Of a stretch of 64,000 bases of DNA, positions 1 to 7,432 are shown in pieces. This DNA comes from an uncultured Eggerthellaceae bacterium (GTDB lineage: Bacteria > Actinomycetota > Coriobacteriia > Coriobacteriales > Eggerthellaceae): contig CAKTUD010000001.1 of assembly GCA_934617425.1 (NCBI GenBank), positions 310,001 to 374,000 on the forward strand. Direction: 5' to 3'. Numbering within the stretch: position 1 is the first letter of the stretch; each line of letters opens with the position of its first letter. The notes under the pieces are model-generated. The model ran no database searches and was not told where the DNA came from. It saw only the letters and a list, made by a program, of their open reading frames with translations. A program made the translations under genes and the position numbers.

Positions 1-672
1 ACGCTGAACAGCTACGCTTCTATGTATGCTTCGTATTTCAAGGGTGCAAAGAAGTCGTCGCATATCTTGTTTGCGGCCGATGACACCGAGACGGCGCAGA
101 AGGTTCTCGATCAGATCAACGCTGGTGAGATTACCTTTGAGGATGCCGCTGAGCAATATTCCACCGACACTGGCAGCGCAAGCGATGGTGGCAATGTTGG
201 CTGGGATAAGCTGAACTCTTTTGTCACCGAATACACCGACGCGCTTTCCGATTTAGATAAAGACCAGGTCAGTGGTTTGGTTACGAGTACCTATGGCATC
301 CATATCATCAAATGCACCGATGTGTTCCAGCCTGCCGATGACGCAAACATCACTTACGTCGACTTGCCGAGCGAATTCCAAGACACTATCAAGAGCATGC
401 TGAAGTCGAATCAGGGTCAAAGCGACTACAGCGATTGGCTTGCCGAGCAAAAAGAGAACGCTAACATCGTGATCAATGACATGCCTGAGAAAGTTTCCTA
501 CAACGTTGATATGAGCAAGTATCAGGAGGACGCTTCCTCGAGCGACGATGCTTCTTCGGATGGCGACGGCTCTTCGGATGATGATGCAACCTCCGATGAG
601 AGCGATGATTCAACCGCGGAGTCGAGTGATTCCGCGGCTTCCGATGAGGAATCTTCTTCCTCTTCGAACTAA
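1..672 (+). CDS. PrsA-like foldase (parvulin-type peptidyl-prolyl isomerase), 5' end missing
   Basis: The reading frame is open from the first base, so the N terminus (signal peptide and start) lies outside the window. The visible part carries a PpiC/parvulin domain: the SHILF stretch at its start, the DGGNVGW motif in the middle and YGIHIIK at its end are typical of rotamases such as PrsA and SurA. In Gram-positive bacteria such proteins sit outside the membrane and help exported proteins fold by cis-trans isomerisation of prolyl bonds. The last 50 or so residues are almost only Ser, Asp and Glu, a low-complexity acidic tail that is not part of the catalytic domain. It ends just before an ABC ATPase gene. 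Confidence 0.85.
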   Translation, partial: TLNSYASMYASYFKGAKKSSHILFAADDTETAQKVLDQINAGEITFEDAAEQYSTDTGSASDGGNVGWDKLNSFVTEYTDALSDLDKDQVSGLVTSTYGIHIIKCTDVFQPADDANITYVDLPSEFQDTIKSMLKSNQGQSDYSDWLAEQKENANIVINDMPEKVSYNVDMSKYQEDASSSDDASSDGDGSSDDDATSDESDDSTAESSDSAASDEESSSSSN

Positions 673-700
673 TCGGGCGGTATCGACAAAAGGGCGAAAG

Positions 701-1564
701 ATGTCTGATTTCTCAAGTCTTGTTTCCGAAACCTGCGGCGCAAAAGCGTCGCAGGTTTCTTCTGCTTTAGCAAAGCAACCTTTTATCAAGCTGACCGACG
801 CTGAGGTTGTGCGTCAGGGCCGCACCTTGCTTAAAGTGCCCGAATTCAGCTTGGCCGAAGGCGAGCATATTGCCATCCTAGGTCCTAACGGTGCGGGTAA
901 ATCGACGTTCGTAAAGCTGATTACGCGCGAGATCATGCCGCTTTACCACGATATCCCGCCGGTTTTGTTTCGTGGCAACCCGCGTGCGACTTTGCTTGAT
1001 GTGCGCAAGGCTCTCGGCATTGTTTCGGCGACCATGCAAAAAGAGATATCGTTGCATCTACCCGTGCGCGATATCGTAGCCGGTGGCGTGACGGGTACGG
1101 TTGGCATACCTGTCACGGTGGCTGCGCGCGACGCTTTGCAAGCGCGCGAACGAGCAACGGCGGCTCTTGAGCTTTTAGGTATCCAGGATTTGGCCGACGA
1201 AGACGTGATGAACCTTTCCACCGGCCAAGCGCGCCGCGTGCTTATCGCCCGCGCGCTTATGCACAACCCTGATGCGCTTATATTTGACGAGCCTTGCACA
1301 GGGCTCGATCCCGAAGGCATGTTCTACGTGCGCCAGAGCATGCGCAAGCTTGCTGCCCAAGGCAAATCGATTGTGCTGGTCACGCATTATCCCGAAGACA
1401 TCATTCCTGAAATCAAGCGCATTTTGCTTATTCGCGATGGTGGTGTTTTCGCTGATGGTCTTAAGGAAGAAACGCTTACCGATGCGAAGATCAGCCAACT
1501 TTTCGGCATACCTGTGCAGATTAATTGTACTAACGGCTATTATTCGCTTGTGGCAGCTTACTAG
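701..1564 (+). CDS. ABC transporter ATP-binding protein (ModF/YlmA-like, single domain)
   Basis: A 287-residue ABC ATPase. Walker A (GPNGAGKST) is at residues 61-69, the signature is LSTGQ at 172-176 rather than LSGGQ, Walker B (LIFDEP) is at 193-198 and the H-loop is in VLVTHYPED. The ATG at 701 is preceded by AGGGCGAAAG; the longer frame upstream overlaps the previous gene and is not needed. No permease or binding protein is adjacent, and the HYPEDI/IPEI pattern after the H-loop resembles ModF/PhrA-like and YlmA-like stand-alone ATPases. Substrate unknown. It follows the foldase gene by 28 bases and may be cotranscribed with it. Confidence 0.85.
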   Translation: MSDFSSLVSETCGAKASQVSSALAKQPFIKLTDAEVVRQGRTLLKVPEFSLAEGEHIAILGPNGAGKSTFVKLITREIMPLYHDIPPVLFRGNPRATLLDVRKALGIVSATMQKEISLHLPVRDIVAGGVTGTVGIPVTVAARDALQARERATAALELLGIQDLADEDVMNLSTGQARRVLIARALMHNPDALIFDEPCTGLDPEGMFYVRQSMRKLAAQGKSIVLVTHYPEDIIPEIKRILLIRDGGVFADGLKEETLTDAKISQLFGIPVQINCTNGYYSLVAAY

Positions 1565-1576
1565 CTGTTATATACT
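1548..1576 (+). promoter_or_regulatory. Candidate promoter of tRNA-Ser(GGA)
   Basis: TTGTGG (1548-1553), 17-base spacer, TATACT (1571-1576); the tRNA starts 40 bases downstream. The -35 overlaps the end of the ABC ATPase gene. Confidence 0.5.
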
Positions 1577-1615
1577 ACGTACTCGCTGCAAGCTAAATAT
1601 GCAGTTTACGGTAGC

Positions 1616-1707
1616 GGAGAGATGTCCGAGCTGGCCGAAGGAGCACGATTGGAAATCGTGTATACGTCAAAAGCGTATCTGGGGTTCGAATCCCCATCTC
1701 TCCGCCA
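1616..1707 (+). tRNA. tRNA-Ser (anticodon GGA)
   Basis: Class II tRNA with long variable arm. Acceptor GGAGAGA (1616-1622) pairs with TCTCTCC (1697-1703), discriminator G, encoded CCA at 1705-1707. Anticodon stem CACGA/TCGTG with loop TTGGAAA, anticodon GGA at 1651-1653. T arm carries GGTTCGAATCC. Confidence 0.97.
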
Positions 1708-1715
1708 GAATTTTC

Positions 1716-1743
1716 CGCCCGATGGTTTCCTGAGGGCGTTTTT
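1716..1743 (+). terminator. Terminator after tRNA-Ser(GGA)
   Basis: Short stem CGCCC (1716-1720) / GGGCG (1734-1738) followed directly by five T. Confidence 0.6.
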
Positions 1744-1829
1744 GATAATTTAACAACCTTCGCGAAGCGCCAGGACATCGGTGCAAGCGAAAGAAGCCGC
1801 CGAACAGACCAGGCGGCACCATCCCATGC

Positions 1830-1922
1830 GGAGGGGTGGCAGAGTGGTTGAATGCGGCGGTCTCGAAAACCGTTTTACCGGTATTCCCGGTAACGAGGGT
1901 TCGAATCCCTCCTCCTCCGCCA
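1830..1922 (+). tRNA. tRNA-Ser (anticodon CGA)
   Basis: Class II tRNA. Acceptor GGAGGGG (1830-1836) pairs with CTCCTCC (1912-1918) with one G.T pair, discriminator G, encoded CCA. Anticodon stem GCGGT/ACCGT, loop CTCGAAA, anticodon CGA at 1864-1866; long variable arm with the ACCGGTATTCCCGGT hairpin. Second of two tandem serine tRNA genes. Confidence 0.97.
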
Positions 1923-1933
1923 GTTGAATTTTA

Positions 1934-1955
1934 CGCCCGCTATGCGGGCGTTTTT
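1934..1955 (+). terminator. Terminator after tRNA-Ser(CGA)
   Basis: Perfect 7-bp stem CGCCCGC/GCGGGCG with a TAT loop and five T. Confidence 0.8.
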
Positions 1956-1982
1956 CATATTGGCGACAATGAAAGGAACACC

Positions 1983-2534
1983 ATGGCTGATCGTGTTACC
2001 GAAACCAATCTCACTGAAGTGCCCGAGATTCCCGATGTTTTGGAAAGCGCGCTGCTTTTTCTTCTGAAAGAATCGCGCGAAATGCTTGAACAGGGCAAGG
2101 ATATTCCCCCGCGCACTGCTTTGGTGCTAAACGATACGCTGGTAGAAGAGGCCGCCGATGCCGATACTGTCGATGGCTGCTACGCGAAGGCACAGCATAC
2201 GGTTCAAAACGCCGCTGGTGCGCGTGCCTATGGCTTTGTGTACGATGGCTATATCGAAATCGATGATAAGACAGTCGATGCCATCATTGCCGAAGGTGGC
2301 GTGCCAGGGATGGATCAGGGCGTTGCGCTTGGCATTGTGTATAGTGTGGCGGATGATGGGGCCATCACCTTTGAAGATGAGCCTACTTATGTTGGTGCTG
2401 CGCCAAATTTCATGATCGCTTTGCGCAAACATGCCATTGAGACCGAAGATGCAAACGAAGGCGTTGCTGATGAAGACGTCGATGCGGCTGAAGCTGACGC
2501 TGCAGGCGAAAACGACAAAATCGCGGCCGAATAG
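1983..2534 (+). CDS. Hypothetical acidic protein, 183 aa
   Basis: Start ATG at 1983 follows the ribosome binding site AAAGGAA. The product is soluble-looking, strongly acidic, and ends in a Glu/Asp/Ala-rich tail of about 35 residues. No signal peptide, membrane segment or catalytic motif is visible. A central region reads like a small alpha/beta domain (VYDGYIEIDDKTVDAIIAE and similar). It stands alone between the tRNA-Ser terminator and the ribosomal-protein operon. The family is not recognised; codon use matches the neighbours, so it is a real gene rather than a chance frame. Confidence 0.7.
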   Translation: MADRVTETNLTEVPEIPDVLESALLFLLKESREMLEQGKDIPPRTALVLNDTLVEEAADADTVDGCYAKAQHTVQNAAGARAYGFVYDGYIEIDDKTVDAIIAEGGVPGMDQGVALGIVYSVADDGAITFEDEPTYVGAAPNFMIALRKHAIETEDANEGVADEDVDAAEADAAGENDKIAAE

Positions 2535-2614
2535 AAACCGAGTATAAAATCTGTTTGAGTTCTGCTGAATAGGTGCTGGGTTTCTGTCTGAGAAAAATTG
2601 CAAAACAGCAAGAT

Positions 2615-2647
2615 ATGAGCGACTTTCCTGTAAGGTTGGTCGCTCAT
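2615..2647 (+). terminator. Hairpin, probable terminator of the 1983-2534 gene
   Basis: ATGAGCGA (2615-2622) pairs with TCGCTCAT (2640-2647); followed by ACTATTTTC, a weak T tract. Confidence 0.45.
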
Positions 2648-2790
2648 ACTATTTTCAACGAACACGCAGAACGGTTGAGCGGGATAGCATTTTCCAGACG
2701 GCAAATGGTGAAAGCGTGAACCTATCAGGAGAAACGCGGAATTTAGTTTATTAGCATCGGAATAATCTGGTACTATAAGCAGGCTGTTTT

Positions 2791-2825
2791 TCCTGCCCCG
2801 GCAATGCCTTCACCAGCCCGGGGCC
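2791..2825 (+). promoter_or_regulatory. rpsF leader hairpin, candidate S6:S18 autoregulatory site
   Basis: GCCCCGG (2795-2801) pairs with CCGGGGC (2818-2824), with an unpaired loop rich in C, 26 bases before the rpsF start. Many bacteria carry an rpsF leader structure bound by the S6:S18 complex. Here the hairpin is seen; its role is inferred from position only. Confidence 0.4.
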
Positions 2826-2850
2826 GTTTGAGACCAAAGGAGGTGAGCTG

Positions 2851-3144
2851 ATGAAGGCTTACGAATTGCTGTATTTCGTCGATCCTGTGACTGACGAAGA
2901 ATCTCGCGCTGATGTCGCAAAGCGTATCGAAACCACCATCACCGAGGGTACTGGTGTTATCGACAACACCGAGGCTTGGGGCAAGCGCAAACTCGCTTAC
3001 GAGATCAACGGTTTGACCGAAGGTGATTACACTTTGGTCGACTTCCATGCTGATCCTGCCAACATTGCAGAGCTGGACCGCATTCTGCGTATTAACGACA
3101 CCGTGGTTCGCCACATGATCGTGAAGCGCACCGATCGCGATTAA
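2851..3144 (+). CDS. rpsF: 30S ribosomal protein S6
   Basis: A 97-residue S6 protein of the small ribosomal subunit platform, beginning MKAYELLYFVDP and containing the conserved WGKRKLAYEI stretch and the VVRHMIVKR end. S6 binds with S18 next to 16S rRNA helices 22-23. Start at 2851 follows a full Shine-Dalgarno sequence AAAGGAGGTGAG. First gene of rpsF-ssb-rpsR-rplI, the usual bacterial order. Confidence 0.98.
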   Translation: MKAYELLYFVDPVTDEESRADVAKRIETTITEGTGVIDNTEAWGKRKLAYEINGLTEGDYTLVDFHADPANIAELDRILRINDTVVRHMIVKRTDRD

Positions 3145-3191
3145 GTCAAGCAATGCGCGCCTTTGCGCGTAGGTAGAAAGAAGGAAGAGAC

Positions 3192-3659
3192 ATGAGCATC
3201 AATCGAGTGATCATCAGCGGCAATCTTACGCGCGACCCCGAGCTGCGTTCTACCGCTAGCGGTATGGCGGTGCTTTCTATGGGCGTTGCAGTTAACGATC
3301 GTCGTCGCAACCAGCAAACTGGTGAGTGGGAAGATTACCCGAATTTCGTCGATTGCACCATGTTCGGCGCTCGCGCTGAAAGCTTGTCGCGTTTTCTGTC
3401 CAAGGGCACGAAAGTGACCATCGAGGGCAAGCTCCGTTGGAGCCAATGGGAGCGCGATGGTCAGAAGCGCAGCAAGCTGGAAGTGGTTGTCGACGACCTC
3501 GAGTTCATGTCGTCTCGCAATGGCCAGCCGCAACAGGGTAACGGTGGCTATAACAATGGTGGCTACGGCAACCAAGGTTATGCTCCGCAGCAAATGGCTC
3601 CTGCTGCTCCGGTCGTTGAAACGTCTTCATCCGTATACGACGAAGACATCCCGTTTTAA
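3192..3659 (+). CDS. ssb: Single-stranded DNA-binding protein
   Basis: A 155-residue SSB: N-terminal OB fold (INRVIISGNLTRDPEL, followed by the FVDCTMFG and WSQWERDGQKR strands), a Gly/Gln/Asn-rich disordered linker around residues 110-140, and the acidic interaction tip DEDIPF that recruits replication and repair proteins. It coats single-stranded DNA during replication. Location between rpsF and rpsR, with dnaB just beyond, is the standard arrangement. Start ATG at 3192 follows AAGGAAGAG. Confidence 0.98.
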   Translation: MSINRVIISGNLTRDPELRSTASGMAVLSMGVAVNDRRRNQQTGEWEDYPNFVDCTMFGARAESLSRFLSKGTKVTIEGKLRWSQWERDGQKRSKLEVVVDDLEFMSSRNGQPQQGNGGYNNGGYGNQGYAPQQMAPAAPVVETSSSVYDEDIPF

Positions 3660-3679
3660 GCGAATTGAAAGAGGTACTA

Positions 3680-3940
3680 ATGGCCGAATACTCAAAGCAG
3701 CCTCGCCGTAAGTACTGCCAATTCTGCAAGGATAAGGCAGAATACGTCGATTACAAAGATACCCAAATGCTGCGCAAATACGTCACTGATCGTGGCAAAA
3801 TCAAGCCGCGTCGCGTTACTGGTGCTTGCACTCAACATCAGCGCGACATCGCGAACGCCGTGAAGCGTGCTCGCGAGATGGCTCTTATGCCTTACGCGGT
3901 TCCTGCCATCAGCGGTCGCGGCGACCGTCGCAATCGCTAG
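3680..3940 (+). CDS. rpsR: 30S ribosomal protein S18
   Basis: An 86-residue S18, partner of S6 on the small subunit. The start at ATG 3680 (MAEYSK) is preceded by GAAAGAGG; a TTG fifteen bases upstream in the same frame is not needed. The conserved core YCQFCKDK (a Cys-X2-Cys pair), DTQMLRKYVTDRGKI and RRVTGACTQHQR is intact. The Cys pair suggests a zinc-binding (C+) type of S18, inferred because only part of the usual ligand set can be identified by eye. Confidence 0.97.
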   Translation: MAEYSKQPRRKYCQFCKDKAEYVDYKDTQMLRKYVTDRGKIKPRRVTGACTQHQRDIANAVKRAREMALMPYAVPAISGRGDRRNR

Positions 3941-3954
3941 GCTAAGGAGGAACC

Positions 3955-4485
3955 ATGAAAGTTATTCTTCTTACCGAAGTTCAGGGTAAGGGTGGCGAAG
4001 GCGACGTCATCGACGTTGCTCGCGGTTTCGCTAACAACTACCTGCTTTCCCAGGGTCTTGCCGTCAAGGCTACTCCGGGCAACCTGAAGCAGCTTGAGCA
4101 GAAGCGCAACAATATCGCCAAGCGCGAGGCTACCCGCGTGGCTGACGCCGAGTCTCTGAAGGCTCAACTCGAGGGCACCGAACTTGTTATCAAGGCTAAG
4201 GTTGGCGAGAACGGCGCATTGTTCGGATCGGTCACTTCTCAGATGATCGCCGATGCCGTGAAGGAAGCAAAGGGTGTCGAGATCGATCGTCGCCGCATCC
4301 AGATCAACCATGCTATCAAGACCGTTGGCGAGCACGCTGTCGAGGTTGACCTTTACCGCGACATCAAGGCTAACATCAACGTTTCTGTTGTGGACATCGA
4401 GGCAAAAGAGGAAGCTCCCGTTGAGGAAGTTGCCGAGCCCGAGGAAGCAGCTGCAGAATCTGAAGAAACTGCGGACGCAGAGTAA
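3955..4485 (+). CDS. rplI: 50S ribosomal protein L9
   Basis: A 176-residue L9; the N-terminal rRNA-binding domain (MKVILL, then GKGGEGDVIDVARGFANNYL) is followed by the long central helix and the C-terminal domain with FGSVT and INHAIKTVGEH. Usual length is near 148, and the excess is an acidic Glu/Ala tail from about residue 148. Start at 3955 follows TAAGGAGG. Last gene of the operon, closed by the terminator at 4521. Confidence 0.97.
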   Translation: MKVILLTEVQGKGGEGDVIDVARGFANNYLLSQGLAVKATPGNLKQLEQKRNNIAKREATRVADAESLKAQLEGTELVIKAKVGENGALFGSVTSQMIADAVKEAKGVEIDRRRIQINHAIKTVGEHAVEVDLYRDIKANINVSVVDIEAKEEAPVEEVAEPEEAAAESEETADAE

Positions 4486-4520
4486 ATAGTTTTCCTCCTT
4501 GCAAAAGGTGGAAAACGTGG

Positions 4521-4562
4521 AAAACTTCCCTTTACCCATATTGGATGGAGGGAAGTTTTTTA
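4521..4562 (+). terminator. Terminator of the rpsF-rplI operon
   Basis: Stem AACTTCCCT (4523-4531) / AGGGAAGTT (4549-4557) followed by a T run. Confidence 0.9.
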
Positions 4563-4668
4563 TTCGCGGTGGAAATCGATACGGAGACCGATATTCGTAA
4601 GGTCGGGAATCTGTTTGCTGGGCACTTCGATGGGTTACTATGTTGCTTAAAGAAGATAGGAACATAGC

Positions 4669-6090
4669 ATGCCGTACAACAACCAACGACCTCGCAATTC
4701 TTTCGATGAGCAATCGGCTTCGTCGTCGGGTAATAAACCCATTCCTCAGAATATCGATGCCGAAAAGTCGGTGTTAGCTGCGCTTATGCTTTCGCCGGAG
4801 GCTGCAGAAGAGATTTTTATCAAGCTGAAGCCTGAAAATTTCTATCGCCCTGCCCACAGGGTTATTTACGAAGCTGCTTTCGGGCTTAACGAACGCAATA
4901 TCCCTATCGATCAAATTTCGCTTGCCGATACGCTTCGAGCGCAGGGGCAGCTTGAAGCCGTGGGAGGCCTCGGGTATCTTGCCGATCTCGCTGATAATTC
5001 GTTTGCTCTTATCAACTGGCAAAATCATGCTGAAATAGTTAAGCGCACATCGGTTTTGCGCGATTTGATATTCGCCGCTGCGCAGATCAACGCTTTGGCG
5101 TATGACGCGCCAGATGATCTATCCGTGGTGGTCGAAGATGCTGAAAAGACCCTCTTCAACGTCACCGAGCAGCGCATCTCGTCGTCATTTGTTCGTATGG
5201 ATTCGCTTATCACTAACGCGTTCGAAGAAATCACGCGCATGTCGGAAAATGCGAGCGATATGCAAGGCGTTCCGTCGGGTTTCGTCGATGTCGATAAACT
5301 TTTCCATGGGTTTCGCGGTGGCGATTTGATTATTTTGGCAGCGCGACCAGGTGTTGGTAAGACTTCGTTTGCTCTTAACTTGGCAACCAACGCGGCAAAG
5401 CGCGGTTCTGCGGTCGCGTTCTTCTCGTTGGAAATGAGTGCCATCCAGCTTGTTCAACGTATTCTTTCCTCCGAATCGCGTGTGCCTTTGTCTAAGTTGC
5501 GCGGTTCGGAGAAGCTCTCCGATGCCGATTGGGGTCAATTAGCTGATGCTTCGAATAGGCTTTCGAAGCTCGATATGTACGTGGACGACACCCCGGGTCT
5601 TTCGATTTTGGAAGCTCGTGCAAAAGCCCGCCGCGAGCTTCGCCATGCGCAGGGCAACGGCCTTATCGTCGTCGACTACCTGCAGCTCATGCAGCCGCCG
5701 CAATCGCGCAAAGACGGAAACCGTGCGGTTGAGGTTGGCGAGATTTCGCGCGGTCTGAAGATTTTGGCTAAAGAGATGGACATGCCCGTTTTGGCCCTTT
5801 CGCAGTTGTCGCGTCAGGTTGAGATGCGCGGCGAGAAGCGCCCGATGCTTTCTGACCTGCGCGAATCGGGCTCCATCGAGCAAGACGCCGACATCGTTAT
5901 GTTCATCGACCGCAGTATGGACGAAACCGAGGCCGAAAGCGACAAGCGTCCCGATTGGGGTACGGCACAACTTATCGTTGCCAAGCACCGCAATGGCCGA
6001 ACCGACGACATAACGCTTTCTTTCAAGCCGGAGCTCACCAAGTTCATGGATTTCGCGGACGATTCGCGCGTTGGCGCGTATATGGGGTAG
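4669..6090 (+). CDS. dnaB: Replicative DNA helicase DnaB
   Basis: A 473-residue DnaB, the hexameric 5'-3' helicase that unwinds DNA at the replication fork. Residues about 27-130 form the N-terminal primase-interacting domain (AEKSVLAALMLSPEA). The RecA-like motor has Walker A ARPGVGKTS near 225-233, the conserved FFSLEMS, Walker B with VVDYLQLM near 332-339, SQLSRQVE and DADIVMFIDR. Length is normal and there is no intein. It starts about 180 bases after rplI; a TACTAT box at 4636-4641 may be its -10 element. Confidence 0.97.
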   Translation: MPYNNQRPRNSFDEQSASSSGNKPIPQNIDAEKSVLAALMLSPEAAEEIFIKLKPENFYRPAHRVIYEAAFGLNERNIPIDQISLADTLRAQGQLEAVGGLGYLADLADNSFALINWQNHAEIVKRTSVLRDLIFAAAQINALAYDAPDDLSVVVEDAEKTLFNVTEQRISSSFVRMDSLITNAFEEITRMSENASDMQGVPSGFVDVDKLFHGFRGGDLIILAARPGVGKTSFALNLATNAAKRGSAVAFFSLEMSAIQLVQRILSSESRVPLSKLRGSEKLSDADWGQLADASNRLSKLDMYVDDTPGLSILEARAKARRELRHAQGNGLIVVDYLQLMQPPQSRKDGNRAVEVGEISRGLKILAKEMDMPVLALSQLSRQVEMRGEKRPMLSDLRESGSIEQDADIVMFIDRSMDETEAESDKRPDWGTAQLIVAKHRNGRTDDITLSFKPELTKFMDFADDSRVGAYMG

Positions 6091-6094
6091 CGAT

Positions 6095-7432
6095 ATGGGA
6101 GAGCAGCTTACATTTATCCATGCGGCGGATTTGCACATCGGTGCCCCTTTCCGAGGGGTTCGAGCTCTGTCTGAGTCGTGGGCTAAACGCCTCGAAACCG
6201 CAATCCTCGAAGCGTATGAGCGCGTAATCCGTGCCGCGATAGATAACAAGGTTGACTTCGTCATCATTGCGGGCGACGTCTTCGACACGGCACGGGCGTC
6301 TTATAGCGACTACATGTCATTTTTCAAGGGCTTGGAAAAATTGCATGATGCGAATATCCCCGTGTATTTGGTGACGGGCAATCACGACCCGTACACCTCG
6401 TGGAGCAAGGATTTTGCTAAGTTTCCCGACAATGTGACTATGTTCGGTACCGACGAAGCTACATTTGCTTTGTACGAGCGTGCAGGACAACCCCTTTGCT
6501 TGCTTGGCGGCCGCAGCTTTTACAACCAAACGTGGCCTGCTGACAAAGACATTTCGGAAGGGATAAGCCGAAAAGCGGCGATTAAAGCGTTATTCCAGAT
6601 AGAAGATTCGGTGCAGCGTGGTGCTCATGCGCCTTCTTCGGTTGACGCGCGCGCTGCGAAAAAAGCGATAGAGGAAGCGCCCTTTGCCGTCGGCGTGCTT
6701 CATACTGGGCTCGACAAAGATTTTAAGGCGCCGGTTAAGCCCAATTCGCTGCTTGATCGAGGGATAGATTATTGGGCGCTTGGCCATATCCATAAACGTA
6801 TGGCGTATCCTTCGGACAAAGATCCGCGCATCGTGTTTTCGGGCGATATTCAAGGTCGTGATATAAACGAAGAGGGTTCGCGCGGATGCTACCTGGTAAA
6901 GCTTGCTGAGAACGAGAAACCTCGTATCAAATTTATTCCCACAGCTAGTGTTGTGTGGCAAAAGATAAAGGTTGACATTTCCGATTGCACCACGGTGTCG
7001 GAAATAACGGCGAAAATCTTGCGCAGCATGTTTCATGAAAATGGCAAGGCTCAATGCGAGGAGATGTGCGTGCGCGTGACCCTTACGGGGGAGAGCACCC
7101 TGCACGAGACGTTGAAGACGCCGGGCTTGATCGAAGACATGCGCGAAACCATAAACGGCAGCTACAGCGTGTTTTTCTGCGATGCGCTTATCGATGCCAC
7201 GACGGCACCAATAAACAAAAAAGCTTTGGCAAACGAAGGTTTGTTCCCTGCTTTGTTGATGAGCCTTGTAACATCCGCCAAAAAGAATCCCGATGATATG
7301 CTCGATTATTTGCAAGGCGAATTTGTTGCCCGAGGTATCGAGATGCCAGATGACGTGCGTAAACGCATAAAGAAATACACTTCATCCGCTGAGAACGCCA
7401 TCCTCGATCTATTGATGGAGGATCAAAAATGA
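6095..7432 (+). CDS. DNA-repair metallophosphoesterase, SbcD/YhaO-like
   Basis: A 445-residue protein with the calcineurin-like nuclease signature: D-X-H in HAADLHIGAP near residues 9-18, GDVFD, GNHD and later GVLHTG and GHIHKR. These bind two metal ions in SbcD/Mre11-type nucleases. The start ATG at 6095 is five bases after the dnaB stop; an in-frame upstream start would overlap dnaB. Its stop overlaps the next gene by four bases (ATGA), so the two are translationally coupled. The pairing with a membrane-segment-containing SMC-like ATPase is the Bacillus YhaO-YhaN arrangement rather than true SbcD-SbcC. Confidence 0.88.
   Translation: MGEQLTFIHAADLHIGAPFRGVRALSESWAKRLETAILEAYERVIRAAIDNKVDFVIIAGDVFDTARASYSDYMSFFKGLEKLHDANIPVYLVTGNHDPYTSWSKDFAKFPDNVTMFGTDEATFALYERAGQPLCLLGGRSFYNQTWPADKDISEGISRKAAIKALFQIEDSVQRGAHAPSSVDARAAKKAIEEAPFAVGVLHTGLDKDFKAPVKPNSLLDRGIDYWALGHIHKRMAYPSDKDPRIVFSGDIQGRDINEEGSRGCYLVKLAENEKPRIKFIPTASVVWQKIKVDISDCTTVSEITAKILRSMFHENGKAQCEEMCVRVTLTGESTLHETLKTPGLIEDMRETINGSYSVFFCDALIDATTAPINKKALANEGLFPALLMSLVTSAKKNPDDMLDYLQGEFVARGIEMPDDVRKRIKKYTSSAENAILDLLMEDQK

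Larger units (their letters stand above)
2535..2850 (+). other. Intergenic region before rpsF
   Basis: 316 bases without a gene. It holds the hairpin at 2615-2647, a possible -10 box TACTAT near 2771-2776 and the GC-rich hairpin at 2795-2824. Nothing else is evident. Confidence 0.6.
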